DNA from: Gammaproteobacteria bacterium
GTDB lineage: Bacteria; Pseudomonadota; Gammaproteobacteria; UBA6429; Thiohalophilaceae
Length of the DNA stretch: 10,053 bases
Reading direction: 5' to 3'
NCBI GenBank assembly: GCA_003233255.1
Contig: QILH01000255.1
Span: forward strand, 1 to 10,053
Positions 1-6,863 of the stretch are shown piece by piece. The notes under the pieces are model-generated. The model was not told where the DNA came from. It saw only the letters and a list, made by a program, of their open reading frames with translations, and searched no databases. The first letter of the stretch is position 1. Every line of letters starts with the position of its first letter. The position numbers were made by a program, and so were the translations under genes.

Positions 1-298
1 GGTACACAATCACCGAATACCAGCCAGAAAACACTTTTATATCGAATTTTAGAATCAACAGACACGCCTGCAAAGCAATGATCATCGCCATAGGCTGGGT
101 AACAACAACACCTTGCGCACCCTCGAATGATTTTTTGTGTAAAAACAGGATCGCCAGCTCTTTCAAGGTTTTCTTTTCCTGGTCATCCAAACCAGTTAAT
201 AAAGGTAATGAATTAAAGGCGGCAAGCCATTGCTGATTATTTATCGCGGAACGCTTGATTATTCGACGTTCTAGCCAGTGGTTGATACGTGTAAACAT
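1..298 (-). CDS. mtfA: MtfA-family zinc peptidase, N-terminal part (cut by window edge)
   Basis: Translating the minus strand from the ATG at 298-296 gives 99 codons open to the window edge. Residues 41-99 carry the MtfA (M90 peptidase) signature: a Lys/Glu-rich helix, FLHKKSFEGAQGVVVT at 52-67, then an IALQACLLIL segment (74-83) and WYSVIVY (93-99), which in the family leads into a conserved proline. In enterobacteria MtfA is a cytosolic zinc aminopeptidase that binds the Mlc (DgsA) repressor and so affects glucose PTS expression. Whether Mlc exists here cannot be told. The HExxH zinc motif lies beyond the edge, so catalytic integrity is unseen. The start has only a GAGG placed 1 nt before ATG, too close for a normal ribosome site. 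An alternative start further in is unlikely, because the N-terminal residues look family-like. Confidence 0.87.
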   Translation of the reverse strand, partial: MFTRINHWLERRIIKRSAINNQQWLAAFNSLPLLTGLDDQEKKTLKELAILFLHKKSFEGAQGVVVTQPMAMIIALQACLLILKFDIKVFSGWYSVIVY

Positions 299-303
299 GC
301 CTC

Positions 304-309
304 AGTATA
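304..309 (-). promoter_or_regulatory. possible extended -10 element for mtfA
   Basis: On the minus strand TATACT (309-304) is preceded by TGG, giving an extended -10 (TGnTATACT). Its expected start point falls at about 298-297, on the mtfA ATG itself, which would make a nearly leaderless mRNA. No convincing -35 hexamer lies 16-18 bp upstream. The rest of 299-460 shows no ORF of note and no clear terminator for the gene upstream. Confidence 0.3.
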
Positions 310-460
310 CCAAGCATCTCTGGAGAACTGCCAGCCTGAACGAAACCCACTGAATTAACCTGTATGACCATTAGATGGGTAAAATCACTCACCAATGATC
401 GATAGTCATACCGACATAAGCGCTGTTTCGAAGGTTATTATATTTTTTGGAGCTTCTGAA

Positions 461-886
461 TTATGGTGCTAATGTGCATTCCCCAATGCGACGACCGGTA
501 AACTTGTATCCCAGCGTGTTCGGACGACCCGCAATTTTACCAAGGTCGGTTTTCGAGCTGCCACTTATCTTAAACGAACTAAAACGTATTTTACCTTCGT
601 TAATAATGGAACCGTGCTCAGTAAAACAGTTGACTTTATAATAGACCGTGCGATGACGAACATGTTGTTTGATGACGTCACATTGGCGTGCTTTTAAAAA
701 GCTGGTTGGAATCGGATCGTCATCTGAAAAACATTCACGGTATTTTTGCTCAGGCACACCCACGGGCATGCCACTAACATATTGCTTAACCGTTATTTCC
801 CATTCACCTGCGGTTACTTCAAGCGCCGACACATAAGAATTGAGGCCGAAAAATACGACCAGTAAAAAAACATATCGAATCATCAT
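461..886 (-). CDS. exported DUF3617-family protein
   Basis: This small protein of 141 residues is counted from the ATG at 886-884. That start is preferred over the ATG at 925 because GGGA lies 5 nt upstream and the signal peptide then begins at the N-terminus. A second ATG directly follows. Residues 1-21 form a typical Sec signal peptide (MMIRYVFLLVVFFGLNSYVSA) with an A-x-A-like VSA cut site before LEV. The mature part matches DUF3617: an opening GEWEITV strand, a CFSDDDP segment, a middle cysteine pair, and a closing YKFTGRRIGEC strand. Four cysteines at 52, 69, 87 and 137 suggest two disulfides in the periplasm. The function of DUF3617 proteins is unknown. The gene starts 75 bp beyond the cyclase stop on the same strand and could be read together with it or from its own promoter. 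Confidence 0.8.
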   Translation of the reverse strand: MMIRYVFLLVVFFGLNSYVSALEVTAGEWEITVKQYVSGMPVGVPEQKYRECFSDDDPIPTSFLKARQCDVIKQHVRHRTVYYKVNCFTEHGSIINEGKIRFSSFKISGSSKTDLGKIAGRPNTLGYKFTGRRIGECTLAP

Positions 887-926
887 ATTATTCCCAATGC
901 TTAAACCATTTGATTGGCCGAACACC

Positions 927-948
927 TACAGAATAGTCTGACTCTGTA
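927..948. repeat. short inverted repeat upstream of the DUF3617 gene
   Basis: TACAGA (927-932) and TCTGTA (943-948) are perfect 6-bp arms around a 10-nt centre. The dyad sits between the cyclase stop (962) and the DUF3617 start (886). No T-run follows on either strand, so it is not a typical terminator. It could be a weak operator or be due to chance. Confidence 0.25.
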
Positions 949-961
949 CGGCTGACAACCG

Positions 962-2659
962 TTATGAAATATTTTCCTGGCTAATGTCGATAACCCGGTT
1001 ACGACCCTGTTTTTTCGCCGCGTACATAGCCTGATCAGCATGTTGTAAAACATCCTTTATCGCTTCGTTTACAGACAATGCCTGACAATATAAGCCTAAC
1101 GATGCGGTAATCTGGATGGTTTTGCCTTCCCAGACAACCGCACTGTTTTCGATTGCGGAGTGTATTTCCTCTGCGCGTTGTCGACCTATTTCATGAGGAC
1201 AACGCATATACGCAACAAATTCATCGCCGCCATAACGTGCAACCAGATCACCTGAACGCATCTCTCTTTCCAGTATACGGGCAACCTGGTTTAACACCGC
1301 ATCCCCTGCCGCATGTCCATAGGTATCGTTTATTTGCTTAAAGTGATCGATGTCAATCAATATGACACAGAAATGAGCAATATCACCGCTACGACGCGAA
1401 AGCGCCTGTTGCAAACAGTCTTCAAAATAGCGCCGATTTGCAATATCGGTTAAATAATCACTTTGCGCAGCGATTTCAAGACGTTCATTGGCCTCACGAA
1501 GTTTTGAGGTTGCTTCATCAACGCGCTGTGTCAACGAATCATTTAAACCACGGATCTCATTGCGGGATACCTGTAATGACGAGATCAAGGCCCGTAACAC
1601 GGTCGCAAGTTGATTGATTTCCTTTGGTGAATCTTCTCTGATTGGTGGTAAATTACCGTCTAAGTCCTCACGCATTAACTCACGTCCGGCTTTGGCTAAT
1701 TTATTTAATGGGCCGGTTACCCAATGAGAAAAAACCAGGGCAAGTACAATTGCAATGACAAGTCCCGTAATGCCCCAGATAATATGCTGGCGCATTAATG
1801 TATTCACCTGCTCGGCCACTTCCGATTCGGGCTGCGGCACCATAATTCCCCAGCCTATACCCGGTACGGATGCATAGCCTGCCACCATGTTGCCTTTCAT
1901 AAACGGTGAATAAAACGAAGTCACCCCGGTTTCACCGGCCATCATTTTTTGCACAATGGGCCAACTGGTTAAATCTTTTATCTCGGCCATCCAGCTTTTG
2001 TTCGGGTGCGCTAATACATGGCCCATATTGTCAACGATAGCCGAATGACCCTTCTTACCGAATTTTACCTGCTTGCGAATCTTTTCGATGTAATCGATGC
2101 GTAGCTCACCGAGTAACACTCCAATGATGTTACCTTTATTATTGCGCACCGCATGTCCCATGAAAAGAGTCGGTTGCCCGGTTACAGGATGAGGTTTAAC
2201 TCGTGAAAGCGCCCATTCACCTGTCCCTCTGACTCGCAGATAGCATTTTTCATTTGCCATAACATCGTTAAACGCTTTGGTATATTGCGCGCCGATACTG
2301 GCAGAGGAGAGGATCTTGCCCTTCATATCCAGCAATATAAGCGAGCGGAATCCTCGCATGCTGGTTAGCGTTTTATCGATGAGCGGTTGAATTTTTCGAT
2401 CGCGCAGACCCAGCATATTGATAGTTTCCGCCATGATGGCCAGCATACCTTTATGATCGTTAACATAGGTCGATAGCGGCATCGCCAGATTCTGCGCAAT
2501 CAGCTGGTGTTTTTCCTCGATCTCGCGCCAGCCATTCTCCCAGGCCGAATTATAGAGATGAAAACTAAGTACCAGGATAGGCAGCAATGTCACTAATACC
2601 GTCACGAGCAGCATAATCCGCGAAACGGACGATGCACGTAAACGGTTAATCAATGTCAT
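962..2659 (-). CDS. membrane-bound diguanylate cyclase, Cache-HAMP-GGDEF
   Basis: This protein of 565 residues should make cyclic di-GMP from two GTP at the inner membrane. The order is: TM1 at about 14-34; a periplasmic double-Cache sensor at about 35-288 (strands such as LILLDMKGKILSS and SAIVDNMGHVLAHP, then GWGIMVPQPE at the end); TM2 at about 292-313; HAMP at about 311-365; a coiled-coil linker to about 398; and GGDEF from 400. The catalytic motif is an intact GGDEF at 477-481. Metal-binding Asp is in LIDIDHF (434-440), nucleotide contacts are in KQINDTYGH, and the inhibitory I-site RSGD (468-471) stands exactly five residues before GGDEF, so product feedback inhibition is expected. There is no EAL domain. 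The ATG has AAGAGG about 9 nt upstream. The ligand of the Cache domain cannot be read from sequence. Upstream CRP-like sites suggest cAMP control. Confidence 0.93.
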   Translation of the reverse strand: MTLINRLRASSVSRIMLLVTVLVTLLPILVLSFHLYNSAWENGWREIEEKHQLIAQNLAMPLSTYVNDHKGMLAIMAETINMLGLRDRKIQPLIDKTLTSMRGFRSLILLDMKGKILSSASIGAQYTKAFNDVMANEKCYLRVRGTGEWALSRVKPHPVTGQPTLFMGHAVRNNKGNIIGVLLGELRIDYIEKIRKQVKFGKKGHSAIVDNMGHVLAHPNKSWMAEIKDLTSWPIVQKMMAGETGVTSFYSPFMKGNMVAGYASVPGIGWGIMVPQPESEVAEQVNTLMRQHIIWGITGLVIAIVLALVFSHWVTGPLNKLAKAGRELMREDLDGNLPPIREDSPKEINQLATVLRALISSLQVSRNEIRGLNDSLTQRVDEATSKLREANERLEIAAQSDYLTDIANRRYFEDCLQQALSRRSGDIAHFCVILIDIDHFKQINDTYGHAAGDAVLNQVARILEREMRSGDLVARYGGDEFVAYMRCPHEIGRQRAEEIHSAIENSAVVWEGKTIQITASLGLYCQALSVNEAIKDVLQHADQAMYAAKKQGRNRVIDISQENIS

Positions 2660-2685
2660 TATTTGGAACCTCTTAATCGGTCAAT

Positions 2686-2703
2686 ATGTGAACAATATCA
2701 CAT
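2686..2703. promoter_or_regulatory. perfect CRP-type palindrome upstream of the diguanylate cyclase
   Basis: TGTGA (2687-2691), six bases, TCACA (2698-2702) exactly match the CRP/Vfr consensus TGTGA-N6-TCACA. Symmetry extends to 7-bp arms (TATGTGA/TCACATA, 2685-2704). The site begins 28 bp upstream of the cyclase ATG, too close to serve as a classic activating site unless the start point is very near the ATG, so repression or roadblock is more likely. An 11-bp AATGT-A-ACATT palindrome (2704-2714) abuts it. The site could belong to another CRP-family regulator. Confidence 0.6.
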
Positions 2704-2770
2704 AATGTAACATTTTTTATGTGTGTATTCCAATCACCCATACGGCGTCGAAACACGGCCCATCTTTCCT

Positions 2771-2776
2771 ATAGTA
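2771..2776 (-). promoter_or_regulatory. possible -10 element for the diguanylate cyclase
   Basis: TACTAT on the minus strand (2776-2771) resembles TATAAT, with an expected start point near 2764-2762 and a leader of about 100 nt. The -35 position is AT-rich without a good hexamer, as is common at activator-dependent promoters. The CRP-like site at 2816-2831 is centred about 60 bp upstream. Confidence 0.35.
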
Positions 2777-2815
2777 TTGATTTAACAGCTAAATTAATTC
2801 AGCAAGTGAATTTTC

Positions 2816-2831
2816 TGAGATGCAGATCACA
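2816..2831. promoter_or_regulatory. second CRP-like site, class I spacing
   Basis: On the minus strand it reads TGTGA-TCTGCA-TCTCA, one mismatch from the TGTGA-N6-TCACA consensus. The left flank AAATGTGATCT matches the full CRP consensus without error. Its centre (2823.5) is about 59.5-61.5 bp before the start point expected from the TACTAT box, which is the classic class I CRP position. It lies just past the stop of the TauE/SafE gene. Confidence 0.42.
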
Positions 2832-2871
2832 TTTATACGCGCGATTGTGAACCCTCATTACCATTTCAGGT

Positions 2872-3669
2872 TTACTCATTCAAAAACATGTAACTCCCAA
2901 GGCCGATCAAAAGTAGGCCAAATAACCGCTTCAGTAATGAGGCGGGAAGACGATGAGCCAGCTGCGCGCCGAGTGGAGCGAGTAAAACGCTGGTAATGCT
3001 AATACCCAAAAAAGCAGGGAAATAAAAATAACCGAAACTGCCCTTGATGGTCGTCTCAACATTCTGCCCAACGATAATAAAGCCGATGGCCCCGGCCAGC
3101 GCAATGGGCAAACCACAGGCACTGGAGGTGGCCACCGCCTGGCGCATTTTAACATTACACCAGACTAAAAAAGGCACGCTCAGGGTGCCCCCTCCGATTC
3201 CTACTATCGATGAAAACATACCGATTAGCTTGCCCACAAAAAATAAACCCAGCCCACCCGGTAAACCGCGCGACGCTTTGTTTTTTACATTCATCAATAA
3301 TTGCACGCCGACAAACCATTCAAAAAAGGCAAAGAAGCGACGTAAGATATTGGCCGACATCAAATCGGCGATCAGTGCTCCCAACAGTGCGCCGAGGATA
3401 ATTCCGGGCGTTAACTTGCGCACAATTTCCCAGCGCACGGCTGCATGCCGATGGTGGGCATACACAGAAGAAATCGACGTCACGACAATGGTCGCTAATG
3501 AGGTGCCGATAGCGAGGTGCACCAGCACAGCAGGATCAAAACCCTGCGCAGTAAATAAAAAAACCAGCAGCGGGACGATCACCAGTCCCCCACCCACGCC
3601 GAACAGGCCTGCTAGTAACCCAGCGACCGCTCCGACCAGTAAATATATTAGTAGAAATTCAACATTCAT
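2872..3669 (-). CDS. TauE/SafE-family membrane permease
   Basis: This integral inner-membrane protein of 265 residues has about eight hydrophobic segments arranged as two repeats. The repeats are marked by the twin glycine-rich motifs GLFGVGGGLVIVPLL (21-35) and SIVGIGGGTLSVPFLV (154-169). Other family marks are HLAIGTSLA (51-59), AHHRHAAVRW (71-80), TSSACGLPIA (181-190) and APLGAQLAHRLP (231-242). Full length for the family (about 250-270). Known members move sulfite, sulfoacetate, taurine-linked or other organosulfur anions, but many are uncharacterised; the substrate here cannot be assigned. The gene begins 21 bp after the ABC permease stop, so it is probably the last gene of that operon. 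No strong ribosome site is seen before the ATG; the nearest AAGG overlaps the previous stop codon, about 20 nt away, which suggests coupling or weak translation. Confidence 0.9.
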   Translation of the reverse strand: MNVEFLLIYLLVGAVAGLLAGLFGVGGGLVIVPLLVFLFTAQGFDPAVLVHLAIGTSLATIVVTSISSVYAHHRHAAVRWEIVRKLTPGIILGALLGALIADLMSANILRRFFAFFEWFVGVQLLMNVKNKASRGLPGGLGLFFVGKLIGMFSSIVGIGGGTLSVPFLVWCNVKMRQAVATSSACGLPIALAGAIGFIIVGQNVETTIKGSFGYFYFPAFLGISITSVLLAPLGAQLAHRLPASLLKRLFGLLLIGLGSYMFLNE

Positions 3670-3690
3670 TACAAATGAACAACAACGACC

Positions 3691-4935
3691 TTACTCGTAA
3701 CGCAGGGCTTCAACAGGGTGCAGGCGCGAAGCACGTCGAGCCGGTAAGAATCCTGATGCGATACCCACAATAATAGACACCACCAGGGCGATAATGATAA
3801 CCAATGGGGTTGGCGTTAACGGGAAACCGGTTACCATCGCCAGAATGATGCTTGAGCCTGCCCCTAAAATTAAACCAATGATCCCACCTAATGTGCTAAT
3901 TACGATGGCCTCTAATAAAAACTGCATAAGAATATCGGCCTGACTTGCGCCAATCGCTTTACGCAATCCAATTTCTCGCGTTCGTTCCAGTACGGAGGTA
4001 CTCATGATGTTCATGATGCCCAGACCACCAACCAGTAATGATATGGATGCAGCAATAACACCGATCATCGCCACCCCCGACAGGATCCGATCCGCAGTGC
4101 CAATATAGGTCGCCATGGTATCCGTTTTGTATTTGTAGTTTTTTCCATTGCGTCGTTCCAGGAAGGCTTTGACCTGTATGGACAATAAGTCGGCCTCTTC
4201 CAGTGAGCGTGCCTTTAGCTGGAAAAAATTTATCGCCTTCGATCCGTTCATTTGCTGATACAGGGTAAATGGAATTAATATCCTGTTATTGGCATCCTGT
4301 CCGCCCGACGAACCAATACTGGCCAAAAAGTCCCGACTTTTTTCTTCTAATACGCCCACCACGGTAAAACGTCGGATACCAATACGAATATCCTTACCGA
4401 TCGGGTTGCTGCCTTTGCCAAATAAATCTTCAACCACCGTCGGCCCAATCACGGCGGAGGCTCGACGGCGTTTTATGTCGAGCGGACGAAAATTTCGTCC
4501 ATAAATAATATGATCATTATTAATATCTAGATAATCACTGTTCACGCCCGAGATACGTGCATTGCTATAGCGATTCCCCGTTTGAATGATACTGCGCTCG
4601 CGACTAAAAACCATTGGGGTGAGCTTATCCATCGCACTGCAGCAGGTTTCCTTCATCGCATAATAATCGTAATTATCCAGGCCGGTGCCTTTACGAACGC
4701 GACGATTAGGATCTTTATCATTACGATCACGGTAGACCCAGACCGAGTTTAAACCGAAGGTTTCTAATTCTGAAAAAACTAAATAGCTGCCGCCTTTACT
4801 GACCGCCCCCACCGCCATCACCGCGGCGATACCAACCGCGATTCCTAAGACACTCAATACACTGCGCAGGCGATTATCACGTAATGCATAAAATGCCTGT
4901 AATAGTCGATCGAAATAAAACTGTAACCAGTCCAT
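3691..4935 (-). CDS. MacB/YknZ-like ABC exporter permease
   Basis: This is a type VII (mechanotransmission) ABC permease of 414 residues. TM1 is at about 26-46, followed by a large periplasmic MacB_PCD domain (about 47-280) and an FtsX domain with TM2 about 286-309, TM3 about 337-364 and TM4 about 376-397. Typical FtsX-domain marks are GGLGIMNIM (303-311), ERTREIGLRKAIGA (317-330) at the cytoplasmic coupling loop, and PARRASRLHPVEALRYE at the C-terminus. Unlike E. coli MacB, which fuses ATPase and permease, the two are separate genes here, as in YknYZ. Its ATG shares one base with the ATPase stop (TAATG), giving tight translational coupling. A vicinal cysteine pair (98-99) in the periplasmic domain is unusual and could form or exchange disulfides. 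Substrate unknown; relatives export peptides, toxins, lipoproteins or macrolides. Confidence 0.93.
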   Translation of the reverse strand: MDWLQFYFDRLLQAFYALRDNRLRSVLSVLGIAVGIAAVMAVGAVSKGGSYLVFSELETFGLNSVWVYRDRNDKDPNRRVRKGTGLDNYDYYAMKETCCSAMDKLTPMVFSRERSIIQTGNRYSNARISGVNSDYLDINNDHIIYGRNFRPLDIKRRRASAVIGPTVVEDLFGKGSNPIGKDIRIGIRRFTVVGVLEEKSRDFLASIGSSGGQDANNRILIPFTLYQQMNGSKAINFFQLKARSLEEADLLSIQVKAFLERRNGKNYKYKTDTMATYIGTADRILSGVAMIGVIAASISLLVGGLGIMNIMSTSVLERTREIGLRKAIGASQADILMQFLLEAIVISTLGGIIGLILGAGSSIILAMVTGFPLTPTPLVIIIALVVSIIVGIASGFLPARRASRLHPVEALRYE

Positions 4936-5606
4936 TAGGCCGTATCCTGATCGATTTTTCCGTCCAGTAAATGCACCTGACGCTGTGCGCAGGCGGCGAT
5001 ATCGTTTTCATGCGTTACCATGACAATGGTTACACCATCTGCATTTAATCTCCCGAAGAGTTGCATGATCTCTTTACCGTTTTTAGAATCAAGACTGCCG
5101 GTGGGTTCATCGACTACCAGTAGATCGGGATTATTGACTAGCGCTCGAGCAATCGCCACACGCTGCTGTTGTCCGCCAGAGAGTTGAGTTGGTACATGCG
5201 TAGCACGATCACTTAAGCCAACCCGTTCTAATACTGTTGTGGTACGTGAATATCGATCGGCCTTATTCACATTGGCGTAAATCATTGGTAATTCTATATT
5301 CCGGCGCGCACTGATGCGTGGAATTAAATTAAATAACTGAAACACAAAACCAATATGTTGCGAGCGAATACGCGCCATACTTTTATCATCCAGCGTATTG
5401 ATTTTTTCACCGGCCAGTGAATACTCACCCACATCAATCGAATCCAGACAACCGATAATATTAAGCAGCGTTGTTTTACCGGAACCGGATGGCCCCATAA
5501 TCGCAACAAACTCACCATTGTCTATTGACAGGTCGATGCCGTTAAGCACCGGAACCGTTACATCCCCCATATAATAGGACTTATGTATGTTGTGCAGGCT
5601 TATCAT
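4935..5606 (-). CDS. MacB/LolD-like ABC exporter ATPase
   Basis: This cytoplasmic nucleotide-binding subunit of 223 residues is the normal length for stand-alone MacB/LolD/YknY ATPases. All motifs are intact: Walker A GPSGSGKT (38-45), Q-loop Gln90 in FVFQLFNLIP, signature LSGGQQQR (142-149), Walker B LLVVDEP with Glu167, D-loop SLDS (171-174) and switch His199. The FQxFNLIP type of Q-loop is usual in the MacB/LolD group and places it with the mechanotransmission exporters. Its ATG overlaps the adaptor stop by 4 bp (ATGA), and its own stop overlaps the permease start, so the three products should be made in balanced amounts. It powers the permease from the cytoplasmic face; the substrate is not encoded in its sequence. 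Confidence 0.95.
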   Translation of the reverse strand: MISLHNIHKSYYMGDVTVPVLNGIDLSIDNGEFVAIMGPSGSGKTTLLNIIGCLDSIDVGEYSLAGEKINTLDDKSMARIRSQHIGFVFQLFNLIPRISARRNIELPMIYANVNKADRYSRTTTVLERVGLSDRATHVPTQLSGGQQQRVAIARALVNNPDLLVVDEPTGSLDSKNGKEIMQLFGRLNADGVTIVMVTHENDIAACAQRQVHLLDGKIDQDTA

Positions 5607-6676
5607 TCGATTACCTGTACCGTCTGATTTTCTTTAATCGGTTTACCTTCGGTAAGAACAACCTGATCACCTTCCACCAGGCCTTCAATAATTTCTATGT
5701 AACGATCATCTTCCAGACCGGTTTTAATCGTTTTTAATTTCACAACATCATTTTCTAGAATAAATACACTGTAGTTATTTACGTCCCCCTGTATGGCCGC
5801 ATAAGGCAAGCGCCGTACATCGGGTTTATAATTTAAAACGATATGGGCATCGACCTGTTGTCCCAACAGTAATTTTGGTGCCTGCGGACTTAAACTTATT
5901 CGAACTGAAAATGTATTCACCGCATCACTGCTTTCGTCCTGAATAATACTGGGCGCTATCCAGTGAATTTTTTCCTGCCAAACCAGACCAGGATAGGCAT
6001 CACAGGTTAGGTCAACGACCTGACCTATTTTTATTGCACCACTGTCGCCAGCATCGACTTTAACTTCGATCTCCCGCCCTTCAATACCGACCAGCGTAAA
6101 TAATTTTGTACCGGCCTCCAGCCATTGCCCTTTTTCGGTTGTTTTCTCGGTTATAACGCCAGCAAAAGGCGCACGCACCTGTATTTTCTCGCGTTGAATC
6201 CTGGCCACGTTCAAATCGGCCTTAGCCACTTGACGGCGCGTGATAGCCGCTTTTAACATCGCTTCAGCGTCATCAATAATTTGCTGGCTGGAACCGCCTG
6301 ACAATTTTACATTTTTTAACCGACCGTATTTTTCTCTCGATTCAATAACAGCCTGTTCCTCACGGGCCAATACCGCCGCTGTTTTTGCCAGTTTCGCATC
6401 GGCTTCGCGTCCATCAAAAAACGCCAGCACCTGATCGGCTTTCACCGTATCGCCCTTCTGTACTAGCATACCGTCGATCTGACCATTGACCAATGCCGTC
6501 ATGGTCACCGTCTTGTCATTTATTACGCGACCGGTGACGCGAATAGCACTTTTTATTTCGCCACGTTCAACCGCAACTAACTTAACCTGACGCAGATCGC
6601 CCCCGGAAGCCAAAAAGTAAATGCCTGCCACAACAACAAAAACGACACTAACAATAATTAATAATCTACGTCCCAC
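5603..6676 (-). CDS. HlyD/MacA-like periplasmic adaptor of ABC exporter
   Basis: This membrane fusion protein of 357 residues is anchored by one N-terminal TM (about 4-23). In order: a first half of the lipoyl domain (about 55-90, NGQIDGMLVQKGDTV); an alpha-helical hairpin (about 90-160) rich in Ala, Glu and Lys; the second lipoyl half with the family motif VRAPFAGVITEKTTEKGQWL (167-186); a beta-barrel (about 200-285); and a membrane-proximal domain to the end. It links the ABC permease to an outer-membrane channel of the TolC type; no such channel is encoded here, so a remote one must be used. The start is GTG (6676-6674) with AGGGG 6 nt upstream; no in-frame ATG exists before about residue 59. 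An out-of-frame ATG overlaps the GTG. First gene of the exporter operon. Confidence 0.93.
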   Translation of the reverse strand: MGRRLLIIVSVVFVVVAGIYFLASGGDLRQVKLVAVERGEIKSAIRVTGRVINDKTVTMTALVNGQIDGMLVQKGDTVKADQVLAFFDGREADAKLAKTAAVLAREEQAVIESREKYGRLKNVKLSGGSSQQIIDDAEAMLKAAITRRQVAKADLNVARIQREKIQVRAPFAGVITEKTTEKGQWLEAGTKLFTLVGIEGREIEVKVDAGDSGAIKIGQVVDLTCDAYPGLVWQEKIHWIAPSIIQDESSDAVNTFSVRISLSPQAPKLLLGQQVDAHIVLNYKPDVRRLPYAAIQGDVNNYSVFILENDVVKLKTIKTGLEDDRYIEIIEGLVEGDQVVLTEGKPIKENQTVQVIE

Positions 6677-6678
6677 AT
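6658..6678 (-). other. six-codon mini-ORF overlapping the adaptor GTG start
   Basis: The bases ATGTG put an ATG two nt before the adaptor GTG in another frame. It would encode MWDVDY and stop at TAA (6660-6658). Both starts could use the same AGGGG/AGGA ribosome site. It may be a chance overlap, or may lower or tune adaptor translation. Confidence 0.3.
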
Positions 6679-6717
6679 CCTACCCCTGATACTAAAAAAA
6701 ATTATTCCGCTTTTCCT

Positions 6718-6723
6718 ATTCTA
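6718..6723 (-). promoter_or_regulatory. possible -10 element of the exporter operon
   Basis: TAGAAT on the minus strand (6723-6718) matches TATAAT at five of six bases and would start RNA near 6711, about 35 nt before the GTG. No good -35 hexamer is seen 16-18 bp upstream. The 165-bp gap 6677-6841 otherwise holds the small dyad at 6775-6790 and no gene. Confidence 0.3.
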
Positions 6724-6774
6724 CTAAACCCCACACGAATAAAGATAGACACATAATCCTGCGATTAGTGCCTT

Positions 6775-6790
6775 CAATATTACTATATTG
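6775..6790. repeat. 16-bp palindromic dyad upstream of the exporter operon
   Basis: CAATAT (6775-6780) and ATATTG (6785-6790) are perfect 6-bp arms around TACT. It is AT-rich, has no following T-run, and lies about 52 bp above the possible -10 of the exporter operon. It fits an operator for a dimeric regulator better than a terminator of the aldehyde dehydrogenase gene. Confidence 0.35.
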
Positions 6791-6835
6791 GGAGTATCGA
6801 GCCGAAGAAGACCCGGACTCAAGACGTTAAGATGA

Positions 6836-6863
6836 AAAAACCTATTTTATCCAGATGGTTTTT
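6836..6863 (-). terminator. weak terminator-like structure at the end of the aldehyde dehydrogenase gene
   Basis: On the minus strand AAAAACC (6863-6857) and GGTTTTT (6842-6836) are complementary arms around 14 nt, ending in a run of six T just after the TAG stop. The stem is mostly A-T and overlaps the coding end, so it would terminate poorly at best. Confidence 0.22.

Noticed and set aside
447..641. Plus-strand 64-codon ORF opposite the DUF3617 gene
   Set aside because: Antisense to a gene with a clear signal peptide and family match; no ribosome site seen.
2704..2714. AATGT-A-ACATT palindrome next to the CRP site as a separate operator
   Set aside because: Eleven AT-rich bases with a one-base centre can easily occur by chance; mentioned only with the CRP site.
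3044..3700. Plus-strand 218-codon ORF opposite the TauE/SafE gene
   Set aside because: Antisense shadow of a well-supported membrane protein; the translation is rich in Pro, Thr and Lys with no domain features.
2872..6676. LolCDE lipoprotein-release system
   Set aside because: The presence of a HlyD-type adaptor and a single MacB_PCD/FtsX permease with four membrane segments fits MacAB/YknXYZ instead of LolC/E plus LolD.
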